Positions 8,351 to 16,879 of a DNA stretch of 38,616 nucleotides are shown piece by piece (positions within the stretch are counted from its first letter, which is position 1; the number at the start of each line of letters is the position of its first letter). A model generated the notes under the pieces. The model saw only the letters and a program-made list of their open reading frames with translations. It ran no database searches and was not told where the DNA came from. Made by a program: the position numbers and the translations under genes. Origin of the DNA: DATAEE01 sp036258175 (lineage in GTDB: Bacteria; Acidobacteriota; Vicinamibacteria; Vicinamibacterales; 2-12-FULL-66-21). The DNA lies in assembly GCA_036258175.1 (NCBI GenBank), contig DATAEE010000165.1:1-38616 (forward strand), given 5' to 3'.

Positions 8351-9481
8351 TTAGTTCGTGAGCCCGGTCCGGGGCAACCCTTTCACGAGCTTCAGCGCGT
8401 TGCCGGAATATAGCTTCCGCAGCACCGGATCCGGAAGGTCCAGTCCATACAGTTTCCAGAACGCGTGATAGTCGCGGTAGTAGTCGAAGTACTCGTCGGC
8501 GGTTTCGAACGTGCGCCAATAGTACGGGTACTCGTCAGGCTGGAAGCTGTCTTTTCCGAACAGCAGCCGATCCTGGTACTTCTCGAAAAACGCCCGCGCT
8601 GTCCGCGGCTGGCGCCCGAGCTCCGCGAGGATGGCGCCGACCTCCGAGTAGACGTTCGGCAGCCGGTCGAACAGCCGTCCCAGGCGGCCCAAATCGTTCG
8701 CGTGGTACGCCATGTGCGCGGCGATGAAGGTGGTCGTCGCATGCTTCGCGAACATCCGATCCCGTTCACCGATCAGCTCCTCGAAGCGCGGATTCGACGG
8801 GTCCTGATAGCGCCGCGATCGATGGAGCGCCATTTCGAGCCAGCGTTCGTTCGTGAAGTCGATCGGATCGAAGAACGGCGCCGGATCCGCCGTGTGTATG
8901 AGAACCGGGACGCCGAGCCGGCCGCACGTCTCCCAGATCGGATCGAGCTCCGGCTCGTCAATCTTCAACCGTGTCCCATCCGCTTTCCGAATGCGCAGGC
9001 CGAGATCCTTATAGATCTTCAGACCCAGTGCGCCCGCCTTGATGTCCGCCTCGAGCTGCTGAGCGGCTTTCTGTCCGAAACCCGGGCCGACATTCGAGAA
9101 ATCGACGTTCGCAAAGAGCACCATCCGGTCATGATGTGGGCTCGCCCGCAGCGCGTTCAGATAATTCCGAAGGCGCTCGCCTGAACCGCCGCTCAAGTTG
9201 ACCAGGACGCGGAGGTTATTTGCATCCATCGCCCCGACGATCTTGTCGAACTGCTCCGCCGTCGGCACTTGAAAATGGTGACTGTGGATGTCGATGACCG
9301 GGAACTTCGCCTTCGGCCGCGGGTGAGCGGGGACAACGAGCGTCGACTTCGGTTTGTATTCGGTGATCGATGGCGGCGGCCACTCGGGCGTTTGTCCCTC
9401 GCCAGGACGCGGCCGAAGCTGTGTCAGCACCGTCGCGAGCACGACCGCACCGATGATTGGGATTGGGCGCATGGCGATCAT
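8351..9481 (-). CDS. Amidohydrolase-2 family metal-dependent hydrolase, exported
   Basis: 376 aa. After a signal-peptide-like N-terminus (hydrophobic PIIGAVVLATVL) comes an amidohydrolase barrel: DIHSHH at 64-69 (metal ligands), KIYKD (possible bridging Lys region), VLIHTAD, AAHM and LLFGKDS, the last placing the final metal Asp. This fits the amidohydrolase-2 group, which contains decarboxylases and lactone or ester hydrolases; the substrate is unknown. Two starts are possible, 9481 and 9472, with no strong ribosome site for either. The gene begins only 23 bases after the predicted 3' end of rnpB, so it may be read through from the rnpB transcript. Confidence 0.85.
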   Translation of the reverse strand: MIAMRPIPIIGAVVLATVLTQLRPRPGEGQTPEWPPPSITEYKPKSTLVVPAHPRPKAKFPVIDIHSHHFQVPTAEQFDKIVGAMDANNLRVLVNLSGGSGERLRNYLNALRASPHHDRMVLFANVDFSNVGPGFGQKAAQQLEADIKAGALGLKIYKDLGLRIRKADGTRLKIDEPELDPIWETCGRLGVPVLIHTADPAPFFDPIDFTNERWLEMALHRSRRYQDPSNPRFEELIGERDRMFAKHATTTFIAAHMAYHANDLGRLGRLFDRLPNVYSEVGAILAELGRQPRTARAFFEKYQDRLLFGKDSFQPDEYPYYWRTFETADEYFDYYRDYHAFWKLYGLDLPDPVLRKLYSGNALKLVKGLPRTGLTN

Positions 9482-9504
9482 TCTACTGTGCGCCCGGAGA
9501 GGTT

Positions 9505-9891
9505 CCGCCGCAGCCGGCCGTAAGCCGAATCCTGTTCCCTTTTCAGGGCGACAACCATTCCTCTGGTCCCGTCATCGCTGACGGGCTCGAGCGGCCTACC
9601 CGGAGGCATCGGACGGGCCGTCCTGTCGCCTCCCTATTTGGCCTTGCTCCGTGCGGGGTTTTGCCTGCCACCCGTGTTGCCACGGGCGCGGTGCGCTCTT
9701 ACCGCACCTTTTCACCATTGCTTGCTCGAGGCAGGCCCGAAGGCCTGCGTCACGAGCGTCAGCTGTGTGTTTTCTGTGCCACTGTCCTTCAGGTCACCCT
9801 GACCGGGCGTTACCCGGCGCACTGCCCTGCGGAGTTCGGACTTTCCTCTGGCGGAAACGATCGCCAACGGTTGCCTGGCTTGCTGCGGCGG
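9505..9891 (-). ncRNA. rnpB: RNase P RNA, bacterial class A
   Basis: About 387 nt on the minus strand. The ends are set by helix P1: the first ten bases CCGCCGCAGC pair exactly with the last ten, GCTGCGGCGG. Conserved landmarks follow in order: GAGGAAAGTCCGAAC near the 5' end, ACAGAAAACA, GGTGAAAAGGTGCGGTAAGA with GCGCACC, the GGCAAACCCC-type segment, AAATAGGGAGG, and GGAACAGGATTCGGCTTACG near the 3' end. This is the catalytic RNA that trims tRNA 5' leaders. It sits between a response regulator gene and an amidohydrolase gene on the same strand. Its promoter must lie in or just after the end of the regulator gene; I could not identify it. Confidence 0.96.
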
Positions 9892-9912
9892 AATGTCAAA
9901 GATCATGTGGAA

Positions 9913-9928
9913 CCAGCCTTCAGGCTGG
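9913..9928 (-). terminator. Hairpin terminator after the htrA-regulator operon
   Basis: CCAGCC, loop TGAA, GGCTGG on the minus strand, six bases past the regulator stop codon. The run of T after it is short (TTCCACATGATCTTT), so termination may be partial. It lies between the operon and rnpB. Confidence 0.5.
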
Positions 9929-9934
9929 CCAGCT

Positions 9935-11305
9935 TCAGCCGTCGGTTTCCTGCTTGATCCCGTACTGTTCGAGCTTCTTGTACAGATTGCTGCGCGGTGT
10001 ATCGATGACCTCGGCGGTCTTCGAGATGTTCCAGGCGTTCTCGCGGAGCTTCTGAACGATGAACCGGCGCTCGAACGATTCCTTGGCCGCGTGCAGTGTG
10101 CCGGGGCTGTCTTCCTTATTATCCGGGGTCTGAGGCCGTGCTTCAAGCCTCAATACCTGCCGCACGGCGTCGGCGTCGATCGTCTCGCCCGGCGCCATGA
10201 TGATCAGCCGTTCGACCGTATTGCGGAGCTCCCGGACGTTGCCTTTCCACCGCTGGCTCTTCAGCATATCGAACGCCTGCGGGCTGAACTTCGGCGGCCG
10301 TCGATTGTTCTCGCGCGCGAAGGCGTCCACGAAGTGGCGGACGAGCAGCGCGGTGTCCTCCGGCCGCTCCCTGAGCGGCGGCACCGAGATCGGGATGACG
10401 CTCAGCCGGAAATACAGGTCCTCCCGGAAATTCCCTTTCGAGATTTCGTCTTCGAGATCCTTGTTCGTCGCGGCGATGACACGGACGTCCACTTTGATCG
10501 TTCGCGCCGACCCGATCCGTTCGACTTCCCCCTCTTGCAGGACGCGGAGGACTTTCGCCTGCGTCTTGGCGCTCATGTCGCCGACTTCGTCCAGGAAGAT
10601 CGTGCCGCGATCCGCCTGCTCGAACTTCCCAATCTGCTTCTCGGTCGCGCCGGTGAAGGATCCCTTCTCGTGGCCGAACAACTCCGATTCGATCAACTCC
10701 TCCGGGATCGCGGCGCAGTTGACCTGGATGAAGCGCTCGCGGCTCCGCAGGCTGTTGCGATGGATCGCGCGCGCGACCAGCTCCTTCCCCACGCCGCTCT
10801 CGCCGAGTATGAGCACGGTCGCGTTGGTCGGCGCGGCGCGCTTGATGGCGTCACCGACCTGCCGCAGCGCCGCGCTCTCGCCGACCATCTGATGGCGCGC
10901 GTCGAGCGCCCGCCGGAGCGACTTGTTCTCGTCGCGCAGGCGTTCCTGCTCGAGCGCGTTCTTGACCGTCACGAGGACCTGCTCGCGACCGAGCGGCTTC
11001 TCGATGAACGCGAAGGCACCGAGCTTGTGCGCTTCCCAGCCGGTTGACGCGGTGCCGTGCCCGGAAATCATGACGACGGGCAGCGCGTCGTTCGCCGTTT
11101 TGATCTTGGTCAGCGCCTCGAGACCGTCTATCCCGGGCATCTTGATGTCGAGGAACACGAGATCGGGCGGCTCGCGCTCGACGAGCGTCAGGCCTTCCTG
11201 GGCGGTCGGCGCCAGGATGCACTCGTAGCCTTCGTATTCGAGGATCATCCGCATCGAATCGCGGATGGCCGCCTCATCGTCGATGACGAGAAGCCGCTGT
11301 TTCAC
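9935..11305 (-). CDS. NtrC-family sigma54-dependent response regulator
   Basis: 456 aa from the GTG at 11305. It has a receiver domain (Asp9/Asp10, phosphorylation site Asp53 in FLDIKMPG, Lys in EKPLG). The AAA+ domain carries Walker A GESGVGKE, the sigma54 contact loop as GSFTGA (usual GAFTGA), Walker B TIFLDEVGD and an R-finger region FREDLYFRL. A Fis-type HTH at the C-terminus contains NISKTAEVIDTPRSNLYKKL. It should activate sigma54 promoters when phosphorylated. The start overlaps the htrA stop by one base (TAGTG), so the two are coupled. No sensor kinase gene is in the window. Targets are unknown; an envelope-stress role is inferred only from htrA. Confidence 0.93.
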   Translation of the reverse strand: MKQRLLVIDDEAAIRDSMRMILEYEGYECILAPTAQEGLTLVEREPPDLVFLDIKMPGIDGLEALTKIKTANDALPVVMISGHGTASTGWEAHKLGAFAFIEKPLGREQVLVTVKNALEQERLRDENKSLRRALDARHQMVGESAALRQVGDAIKRAAPTNATVLILGESGVGKELVARAIHRNSLRSRERFIQVNCAAIPEELIESELFGHEKGSFTGATEKQIGKFEQADRGTIFLDEVGDMSAKTQAKVLRVLQEGEVERIGSARTIKVDVRVIAATNKDLEDEISKGNFREDLYFRLSVIPISVPPLRERPEDTALLVRHFVDAFARENNRRPPKFSPQAFDMLKSQRWKGNVRELRNTVERLIIMAPGETIDADAVRQVLRLEARPQTPDNKEDSPGTLHAAKESFERRFIVQKLRENAWNISKTAEVIDTPRSNLYKKLEQYGIKQETDG

Positions 11306-12825
11306 TAGTCGAGTGACAGCGCAATGATCTCGCGCTGACGCAGGCGCGGGTCGAAGACGTAGAGGGCGATCGCGTCGCCGGGCCGAATCGTCGAGACGAT
11401 CCGCTCGAAGTCGCGGACGCTGCGGACCGGCTGTCGGTTGATCTCCATGATCACCTTGCCGCGCGAGAGCCCCGATTGGAAGGCCGGCCCTGCTGCTTCG
11501 ATCCTCGATACGATCACGCCCTCGACCGACGAGGGCAGCGCCGCACGCCGGACGAACGCATCGTCGAGCTCTCGCACGGCGATGCCCAGGCGCTGTTCGG
11601 GCGTCTGTTGGAGGCCGGCGCCGTCCGCCGGCGCGGGCGGCCGCGGTTCGCGGCCCTGATGATTGATGACGTCGCCGTCCTCGCGCCCGGTGGGGCGCTC
11701 GGCAAGCTTGACGACGACGCTCCGCTCGCGGCCGTCGCGGAGGACGCGCAGCCGTGCTGCGCTGCCGGGCGATCGCGCCGAGATGTCGCGAATCAGCTCG
11801 TCGTTCGTCCAGATTTCGCGGTCGTCGACCGAGAGAATCAAGTCGTACGGACGGATGCCGGCGCGATCTCCAGGCGACCGCTCGCTGACATCCTGCACCA
11901 GCGCGCCTCGCGTCGTCGGGAGCCGGAGCGAGCGCTGCAGGTCGGGCGAGACATCGGTCAGCGTGACGCCAATGAAGCCGCGCGACACGCGCCCCCTCGC
12001 CTTGAGCTGCGGCAGGATGGCCGCAACCTGGTTGATCGGCACAGCAAAGCCGATGTTGCTCGCGCGCGAGCTGATCGCCGAGTTGATGCCGATCACCTCG
12101 CCGCGCGCGTTGATGAGTGGCCCGCCGCTGTTGCCGAAGTTGATGGCTGCGTCCGTCTGAATGTAATCGTCGAGGCTGGCGTCGAAAAGCTTCCGGCCGA
12201 TGAAGCTGACCACGCCGACCGTTACCGAATGCACGTATCCGAGAGGATTGCCGATCGCGCAGACCCACTCGCCGACCCGCAGCCTGGTCGAGTCGCCGAG
12301 CGGCGCCGGCGGCAGGTCGTCGGTTGCCGGCACCTTGATGAGCGCGACGTCAATCGCGGGATCCGCGCCGACGACGGACGCGCGGAACGTCCGGCCATCA
12401 CCCAGCGTCACGATGATGCGCTCGGCGCCATCGATAACGTGATGATTGGTCAGGATGTGCCCCTGCCGATCGATGATGAAGCCGCTGCCGGCTCCCTGCC
12501 GTCCGTTATCGGAGTCCGGGCCCAGCGGTCCTTCGAACCAGTCATCGGGTCGCCGGCGGCGGCGTGGCTCGCGATCTTCTCCGGACGGCGACGAGGCGTC
12601 GATGTTGACCACCGATGGATTGATGCGGTCGGCGACGTCGGCGAAATCGATGACGCCGCCCAGCGACGGCACTGCCACGTTTGCCGCGGTGCGGACCGCG
12701 GGCGGGTCAGGACGCGTCTCCGACCCGGCGCGGGAGGGCACGAACGACCCTGCCACGATCAGGCCAACCAGGAATGTGACCGTCGAGGTCAGGCCAACGG
12801 TGAGGAAGGTGAAGCGCTTGGACAA
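11305..12825 (-). CDS. HtrA/Deg family periplasmic serine protease with two PDZ domains
   Basis: 506 aa. One N-terminal membrane segment (residues 8-28) anchors or exports the protein. The trypsin-like domain has the full triad: His129 in TNHHV, Asp159 in DPAIDVALI and Ser233 in GNSGGP. Two PDZ domains follow, one beginning near GFIGVTL and one near LGIAVREL. This is the Do/DegP/DegS type, degrading or chaperoning misfolded envelope proteins. The assigned start is a TTG; the AGGGA/AGAGA just before it belongs to a short tandem repeat. A Pro-rich linker separates the two PDZ domains. It heads a two-gene unit with the sigma54 regulator. Confidence 0.92.
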   Translation of the reverse strand: MSKRFTFLTVGLTSTVTFLVGLIVAGSFVPSRAGSETRPDPPAVRTAANVAVPSLGGVIDFADVADRINPSVVNIDASSPSGEDREPRRRRRPDDWFEGPLGPDSDNGRQGAGSGFIIDRQGHILTNHHVIDGAERIIVTLGDGRTFRASVVGADPAIDVALIKVPATDDLPPAPLGDSTRLRVGEWVCAIGNPLGYVHSVTVGVVSFIGRKLFDASLDDYIQTDAAINFGNSGGPLINARGEVIGINSAISSRASNIGFAVPINQVAAILPQLKARGRVSRGFIGVTLTDVSPDLQRSLRLPTTRGALVQDVSERSPGDRAGIRPYDLILSVDDREIWTNDELIRDISARSPGSAARLRVLRDGRERSVVVKLAERPTGREDGDVINHQGREPRPPAPADGAGLQQTPEQRLGIAVRELDDAFVRRAALPSSVEGVIVSRIEAAGPAFQSGLSRGKVIMEINRQPVRSVRDFERIVSTIRPGDAIALYVFDPRLRQREIIALSLD

Positions 12826-12831
12826 ATCTCT

Positions 12832-12874
12832 AATCCCTGGTCCTCAGTTCCCTAGTCCCTGGTCCCTAAATCCC
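12832..12874. repeat. Degenerate 7-bp tandem array at the ligA/htrA junction
   Basis: Six units with consensus NNTCCCT on the + strand (AGGGANN on the coding strand): 12832-12838, 12839-12846 (8 bp), 12847-12853, 12854-12860, 12861-12867, 12868-12874. The array begins inside the last codons of ligA, whose TAG is part of it, and stops seven bases before htrA. It fills almost the whole intercistronic gap and provides the AGGGA words before the htrA start. Confidence 0.75.
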
Positions 12875-14923
12875 AACGTCTTTCATTATAAGGGCCTTGA
12901 ACTCGTCTTCAGTGAGGATCGGGACACTCAGCGATCGCGCTTTCTCAAGTTTGCTCCCTGCGTCAGTCCCAACGACGAGATAACTCGTCTTCGCGCTCAC
13001 GGAACCGGCCACTTTGCCCCCTCGTCCTTTGATGGCCTCGGCCGCCTCGTCGCGGCTCATCGAGGCCAGCGTCCCGGTCAGGACGAACGTCTTGCCCGCG
13101 AGTGACCGATCGGCGCCGGCCACGTCGACGACCGCCGACGTCATATTGACGCCGGCGCGCTGCAGCTTCTCGATGAGTTCCCGATTGCGCGGCTCATCCA
13201 GAAACGATCGGACGGCGCGGGCCACGACGGGACCCACGTCCGGCACGGTTTCGAGCGCTTCGACCGGCGCGTCGAGCAGAGCGCGCATCGAGCCGAACCC
13301 GCGCGCGAGCGCTTGTGCCCCTCCCTCGCCGACGTGGCGAATACCGACGGCGTATAAAAGCCGCGACAAATCGGCCTTGCGGCTGCGGTCGATTTGCTCG
13401 GTGAGTTTAGTCGCCGACTTTTCCCCAAATTTTCTGACGAGCTCTTTCCCTTCGCGAAGCGTCGTCGCCGTCAAGGCCGCCACTGTCTCGATGCGGAGCG
13501 CGTACAGGTCCGCGTAGTCCTTCACCAGACCCGTGGTGACGAGTTGATCGGCGAGCGACTCCCCGAGCCCTTCGATGTTCATGGCCCTGCGCGAGGCAAA
13601 GTGTTCGAGGCTTCTTCGGACGCGCGCCGGGCAGGAAATATTCTCGCAGCGCCAGACGACCTCTTCCTCGGGTTTCTGCAGCGCGCTCTCACAGAAGGGG
13701 CAGACGGTCGGCATCGTCCACTTCGGGAACTCGCCTGCCGGGCGGCGGTCCACGATCGGCTTGACGACCTTGGGGATGACATCCCCTCCCTTTTCGATGA
13801 GCACCCAGTCGCCGGGCCGGACGTCCTTCCTCTGAATATCCTGCTCGTTGTGCAGGGTCGCCATCGAGATCGTGGTGCCGCCGAGCCTCACCGGCTCGAG
13901 CACGGCGTAGGGCGTGGCGGCCCCGGTACGGCCGACGTTCACCCGGATCTCCTTGAGGAGCGTCGTCGCCTGTTCCGCCGGGAACTTGAACGCAGTGGCC
14001 CAACGAGGGAATTTCGCCGTTGAACCGAGCCGGTCCCGCAATCCCCGGTCGTCCACCTTGATGACAAGGCCGTCGGTGTCGAAGTCGAGCGTGCGGCGGC
14101 GCTCAGCCCAGTCGCGGCAGTGCCCGAGCAATTCCTCGATTCCCACGCAGCGCTTTGCGTTCGGCTCGACCGGGAGACCCCACGACGCCAGCGCCGCGAG
14201 CGCGTCCCCATGCGATGCGGGCACCGCATCCGGGCGGGTCGAGACCAGCAGCACCTCGTAGACGAATGCCCTGAGCCGGCGCCGCGCGACTTCCGCCGCG
14301 TCGAGCATGCGCATCGTCCCGGCCGCCGCATTGCGCGGGTTCGCAAACACCGGTTCTTCACGCTCCTCGCGCTCGCGATTCACCCGCTCGAATGCCACGC
14401 GGGACAGGAAGATCTCTCCGCGAATCTCGAGGCGGCCGGAGGGTGCGCCGGCGAGCACGAGCGGTATCGCGCGGATGACGCGGACGTTCGCCGTGACGTC
14501 CTCGCCCTGGAAGCCATCGCCCCGCGTCGCGCCGCGCACCAGGCGGCCGTCCTCGTAGGTAAGGGCGATGCTGAGCCCGTCGATTTTCAGCTCCGCGATG
14601 TAGACGATGTCGTCGACCGCAAGGCCGTTCCGCACCCGCTCGTCGAACGCACGAAGCTCCTCTTCGTTATAGGCGTTGTCGAGGCTGAGCATCGGCGCCG
14701 CGTGCTGGACGGTTTCGAACCCTTCGACCGGCCGGCCGGCCACGCGCTGCGTCGGCGAATCGGGCGTGACCAGATCAGGATGATCTATTTCGAGCCGCTC
14801 GAGCTCGTGCATCAGTTGATCGAACTCGGCGTCGGCGATTTCGGGATCGGCGAGGACGTAGTACCGCTCTTCGTGGTGGCGAATCTCCGCGCGGAGCCGG
14901 GCGATGCGTTCGGCCGGGTTCAC
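12866..14923 (-). CDS. ligA: NAD-dependent DNA ligase
   Basis: 685 aa from the GTG at 14923, which overlaps the ispB stop as GTGA; the open frame extends upstream but the family begins here. Domains in order: Ia (HHEERYYVLADPEI, with Tyr21/Tyr22 for NMN), an adenylation domain with Lys113 in ELKIDG, an OB fold (GRTGAATPYA), a four-Cys zinc finger (CPFC ... CENISCPAR), helix-hairpin-helix repeats (GLGESLADQL, GIRHVGEGGAQ, VPDVGPVVA), and a C-terminal BRCT domain (LAGKTFVLTGTL). It seals nicks in replication and repair using NAD+. All key residues are present and the length is normal. Confidence 0.96.
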   Translation of the reverse strand: MNPAERIARLRAEIRHHEERYYVLADPEIADAEFDQLMHELERLEIDHPDLVTPDSPTQRVAGRPVEGFETVQHAAPMLSLDNAYNEEELRAFDERVRNGLAVDDIVYIAELKIDGLSIALTYEDGRLVRGATRGDGFQGEDVTANVRVIRAIPLVLAGAPSGRLEIRGEIFLSRVAFERVNREREEREEPVFANPRNAAAGTMRMLDAAEVARRRLRAFVYEVLLVSTRPDAVPASHGDALAALASWGLPVEPNAKRCVGIEELLGHCRDWAERRRTLDFDTDGLVIKVDDRGLRDRLGSTAKFPRWATAFKFPAEQATTLLKEIRVNVGRTGAATPYAVLEPVRLGGTTISMATLHNEQDIQRKDVRPGDWVLIEKGGDVIPKVVKPIVDRRPAGEFPKWTMPTVCPFCESALQKPEEEVVWRCENISCPARVRRSLEHFASRRAMNIEGLGESLADQLVTTGLVKDYADLYALRIETVAALTATTLREGKELVRKFGEKSATKLTEQIDRSRKADLSRLLYAVGIRHVGEGGAQALARGFGSMRALLDAPVEALETVPDVGPVVARAVRSFLDEPRNRELIEKLQRAGVNMTSAVVDVAGADRSLAGKTFVLTGTLASMSRDEAAEAIKGRGGKVAGSVSAKTSYLVVGTDAGSKLEKARSLSVPILTEDEFKALIMKDVGI
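12885..12890 (-). promoter_or_regulatory. Candidate -10 for htrA within the ligA 3' end
   Basis: A perfect TATAAT on the minus strand, coded by the last residues of LigA. It is about 60 bases before the htrA start, so the 7-bp array would lie in the 5' leader. No convincing -35 is present at 17-18 bp, so this could be chance. Confidence 0.35.
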
Positions 14924-15912
14924 CGATCGCGCGAGAGGACGTACTCGGGGAGGGCGTAGAGCGCGTCGCGTTCGGCGGAGGGGGCAAACACGTTCAAGCA
15001 GTGCTGCGCGGCCGAGGCAAAGTCGACCGCTTTCTTGAACGCTGCGTCTGTCGCCCGACACTCAGCGAGGAGTTGCTTCACCTCGCCCCAGGCCTCGGGC
15101 GTCACGCTCCGCTCGCGAACCACCTGTCGTACCAGGTCGTTGGCGCGGCCGTCCGCGCGCTGCAGGAGATAGATGACGGGCAGCGTGACCTTCCCCTCGC
15201 GGAGGTCGCCGCCGATCGGCTTCCCGAGCACTTCCTGATCCGCGGTGAAGTCGAGCAGGTCGTCGACGAGTTGAAACGCGATGCCGAGGTTGAAGCCGTA
15301 CTCACGAAGAGCCTCTTCCTGCTCGCGCGAAACGCCGCCCAGCTTCCCGCCAATCTGCGCGCACCCGCTGAACAGGTAGGCTGTCTTGCGGCGGATGATC
15401 TCGAAGTGCTCGTCCTCAGTGATGTCGACGTCGCCGGTCTTGGTCAACTGATACAGCTCGCCCTCGATCATCCTGAGCGTCACCTCGCAGAGCAGCCGGA
15501 TCACATCGAGCGAGTCCTGCGTCAGGGCCATCGCCATCGACTTGATATACAGGTAGTCGCCGAGCAGAACGGTGATGTCGTTGCCCCACCGCGAGTGAAC
15601 CGCCAGCCGCCCGCGGCGTAGTTCGGCGTCGTCGATGATGTCGTCGTGGACGAGCGTCGCGGTGTGGATGAACTCCACGACCGACGCATAGAGGACGGCG
15701 CGATCGCCGGTATAGCCCGCGAGCCGCGCCGCCATCAGCAGCAGGGCCGGCCGCACCCGCTTGCCGCCGCTGGTCTGTATGTACTTGCCGATCTGCGGGA
15801 TCAGCTCGACGCGCGACTCGACGTGCCGGAGGAACTCCCGCTCCACGGCGTCGAGATCGGCGCGGATCGGCTCGAAGATCTGGCCCAGATCGAGTGAGGA
15901 GGAATGCTGCAC
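14920..15912 (-). CDS. ispB: Polyprenyl diphosphate synthase (octaprenyl/heptaprenyl type)
   Basis: 330 aa. Both Asp-rich motifs are present: DDIID in HDDIIDDAELRRG and DDLLD in FQLVDDLLDF. GGKRVRP near the N-terminus and the GDYLY segment also fit the trans-isoprenyl diphosphate synthases. These extend farnesyl diphosphate to the long chain used for quinones, at the membrane surface. I chose the GTG at 15912 because a strong sigma70 promoter lies just before it and overlaps the earlier GTG; the open frame reaches 15975. The last codon overlaps the ligA start. Chain length cannot be predicted safely, so the gene symbol is by family. Confidence 0.88.
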   Translation of the reverse strand: MQHSSSLDLGQIFEPIRADLDAVEREFLRHVESRVELIPQIGKYIQTSGGKRVRPALLLMAARLAGYTGDRAVLYASVVEFIHTATLVHDDIIDDAELRRGRLAVHSRWGNDITVLLGDYLYIKSMAMALTQDSLDVIRLLCEVTLRMIEGELYQLTKTGDVDITEDEHFEIIRRKTAYLFSGCAQIGGKLGGVSREQEEALREYGFNLGIAFQLVDDLLDFTADQEVLGKPIGGDLREGKVTLPVIYLLQRADGRANDLVRQVVRERSVTPEAWGEVKQLLAECRATDAAFKKAVDFASAAQHCLNVFAPSAERDALYALPEYVLSRDR

Positions 15913-15925
15913 GGCGGCTGCCCTC

Positions 15926-15954
15926 ACGATACTGGAGAGCGCGCGGGGTGTCAA
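15926..15954 (-). promoter_or_regulatory. Sigma70-type promoter for ispB-ligA
   Basis: On the minus strand a perfect -35 TTGACA (15949-15954), a 17-bp spacer, and -10 TATCGT (15926-15931, four of six matches). The expected start point is only a few bases before the GTG at 15912, giving a very short leader. Confidence 0.6.
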
Positions 15955-15996
15955 CGCGTGAGCCGCGCTAAGCAACTGACAGGATTAGTGATCCGG

Positions 15997-16776
15997 TCAC
16001 CGCGGGGGGAAGAGCGCCACGAACGCGCGCGACGAGGAAGCGGCAAGATTCTCGACCGGTTCCCCCCGCGCGGCGGCGACCGCCTCGACAACGAGCGGGA
16101 CGAACGACGGCTCGTTCCGTTTCCCGCGGTGCGGTACCGGCGCGAGAAATGGCGCGTCCGTTTCCACGAGCAAGCGGTCGAGCGGAGTCTCGCGAACAAC
16201 CTCGCGCAGCTCTGATGCTTTCGGGAATGTCACGATGCCGGAGAACGACAGGTGAAAACCCAGGGCGAGGGCTGATTGCGCTTCGCGGCGGTCGCCGGTA
16301 AAGCAGTGAAAGACGCCTCGAACTTCCCCGTCGCCCTCCTCGCGAAGGATCGCGATCGTATCGTCCGTGGCGTCGCGGGTGTGGATGATGATCGGCAGGC
16401 TCAGCTTGCGCGCAAGCCGGATCTGCTCGCGGAACACGTTCTGCTGGACGTCGCGCGGCGAAAAGTCATAGTGATAGTCGAGCCCGATCTCTCCTATCGC
16501 GCGGACTGCCTCCCCTTCGCCGAGCGACCGCCGGACGGCGGCCTCGGCCGCGCCGGGCGTCGCGAAATCTTTCGCCTGATGTGGGTGCACGCCAGCGCTG
16601 AAACAGGCGCCGGGCCAGATCGCCCGCAGCCTTTCGGCGCGAGCCGCCTCCGCGGCGTCGCCGGCGGCCAGGATACAGAGCGCGGACCGCACGCCTGCCG
16701 TTTTCGCCCGATCCACGACGGCGTCGAGGTCAGCTTCGAATGCGTCGTCGGCCAGATGACAGTGGCTGTCTATCAT
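15997..16776 (-). CDS. tatD: TatD-family metal-dependent DNase
   Basis: 259 aa, normal for the family. Metal ligands are visible: SHCH at 4-7, GEIGLDYHYDF (Glu), PIIIHTRDA (His), FHCFTGD (His) and VETDAPFL (Asp). TatD enzymes are 3'-5' exonucleases or deoxyribonucleases acting on damaged DNA; some members have been proposed to act in quality control. It follows metG by about 100 bp, the same order as in many bacteria. A 9-bp-stem hairpin lies just before the start codon. No clear Shine-Dalgarno site is seen; the sequence before ATG is a run of ATGA words. Confidence 0.92.
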   Translation of the reverse strand: MIDSHCHLADDAFEADLDAVVDRAKTAGVRSALCILAAGDAAEAARAERLRAIWPGACFSAGVHPHQAKDFATPGAAEAAVRRSLGEGEAVRAIGEIGLDYHYDFSPRDVQQNVFREQIRLARKLSLPIIIHTRDATDDTIAILREEGDGEVRGVFHCFTGDRREAQSALALGFHLSFSGIVTFPKASELREVVRETPLDRLLVETDAPFLAPVPHRGKRNEPSFVPLVVEAVAAARGEPVENLAASSSRAFVALFPPR

Positions 16777-16787
16777 TCATTCAGTTT

Positions 16788-16811
16788 GCGCTGGGGCCCC
16801 ACCCCCAGCGC
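16788..16811. other. Perfect 9-bp-stem hairpin between metG and tatD
   Basis: GCGCTGGGG (16788-16796), a 6-base loop, and CCCCAGCGC (16803-16811). In the metG-tatD transcript it lies about 70 bases past the metG stop and ends 11 bases before the tatD ATG. No T run follows, so it is a poor terminator and could instead affect tatD translation. Confidence 0.45.
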
Positions 16812-16879
16812 CTCCACCCCTCGACTCGCTTCGCTCGCTCGGGGCGCTGCTCCGGGCGTCTGGCCGTCAACGGAGCATC

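Noticed and set aside
11306..12268. Upstream extension of the sigma54 regulator frame
   Set aside because: It is a shifted frame of htrA; the receiver domain begins directly after the GTG at 11305.
16818..16845. Second hairpin in the CTCGCTTCGCTCGCTC tract downstream of metG
   Set aside because: The words look repetitive, but I could not pair them into a stem of more than four bases.
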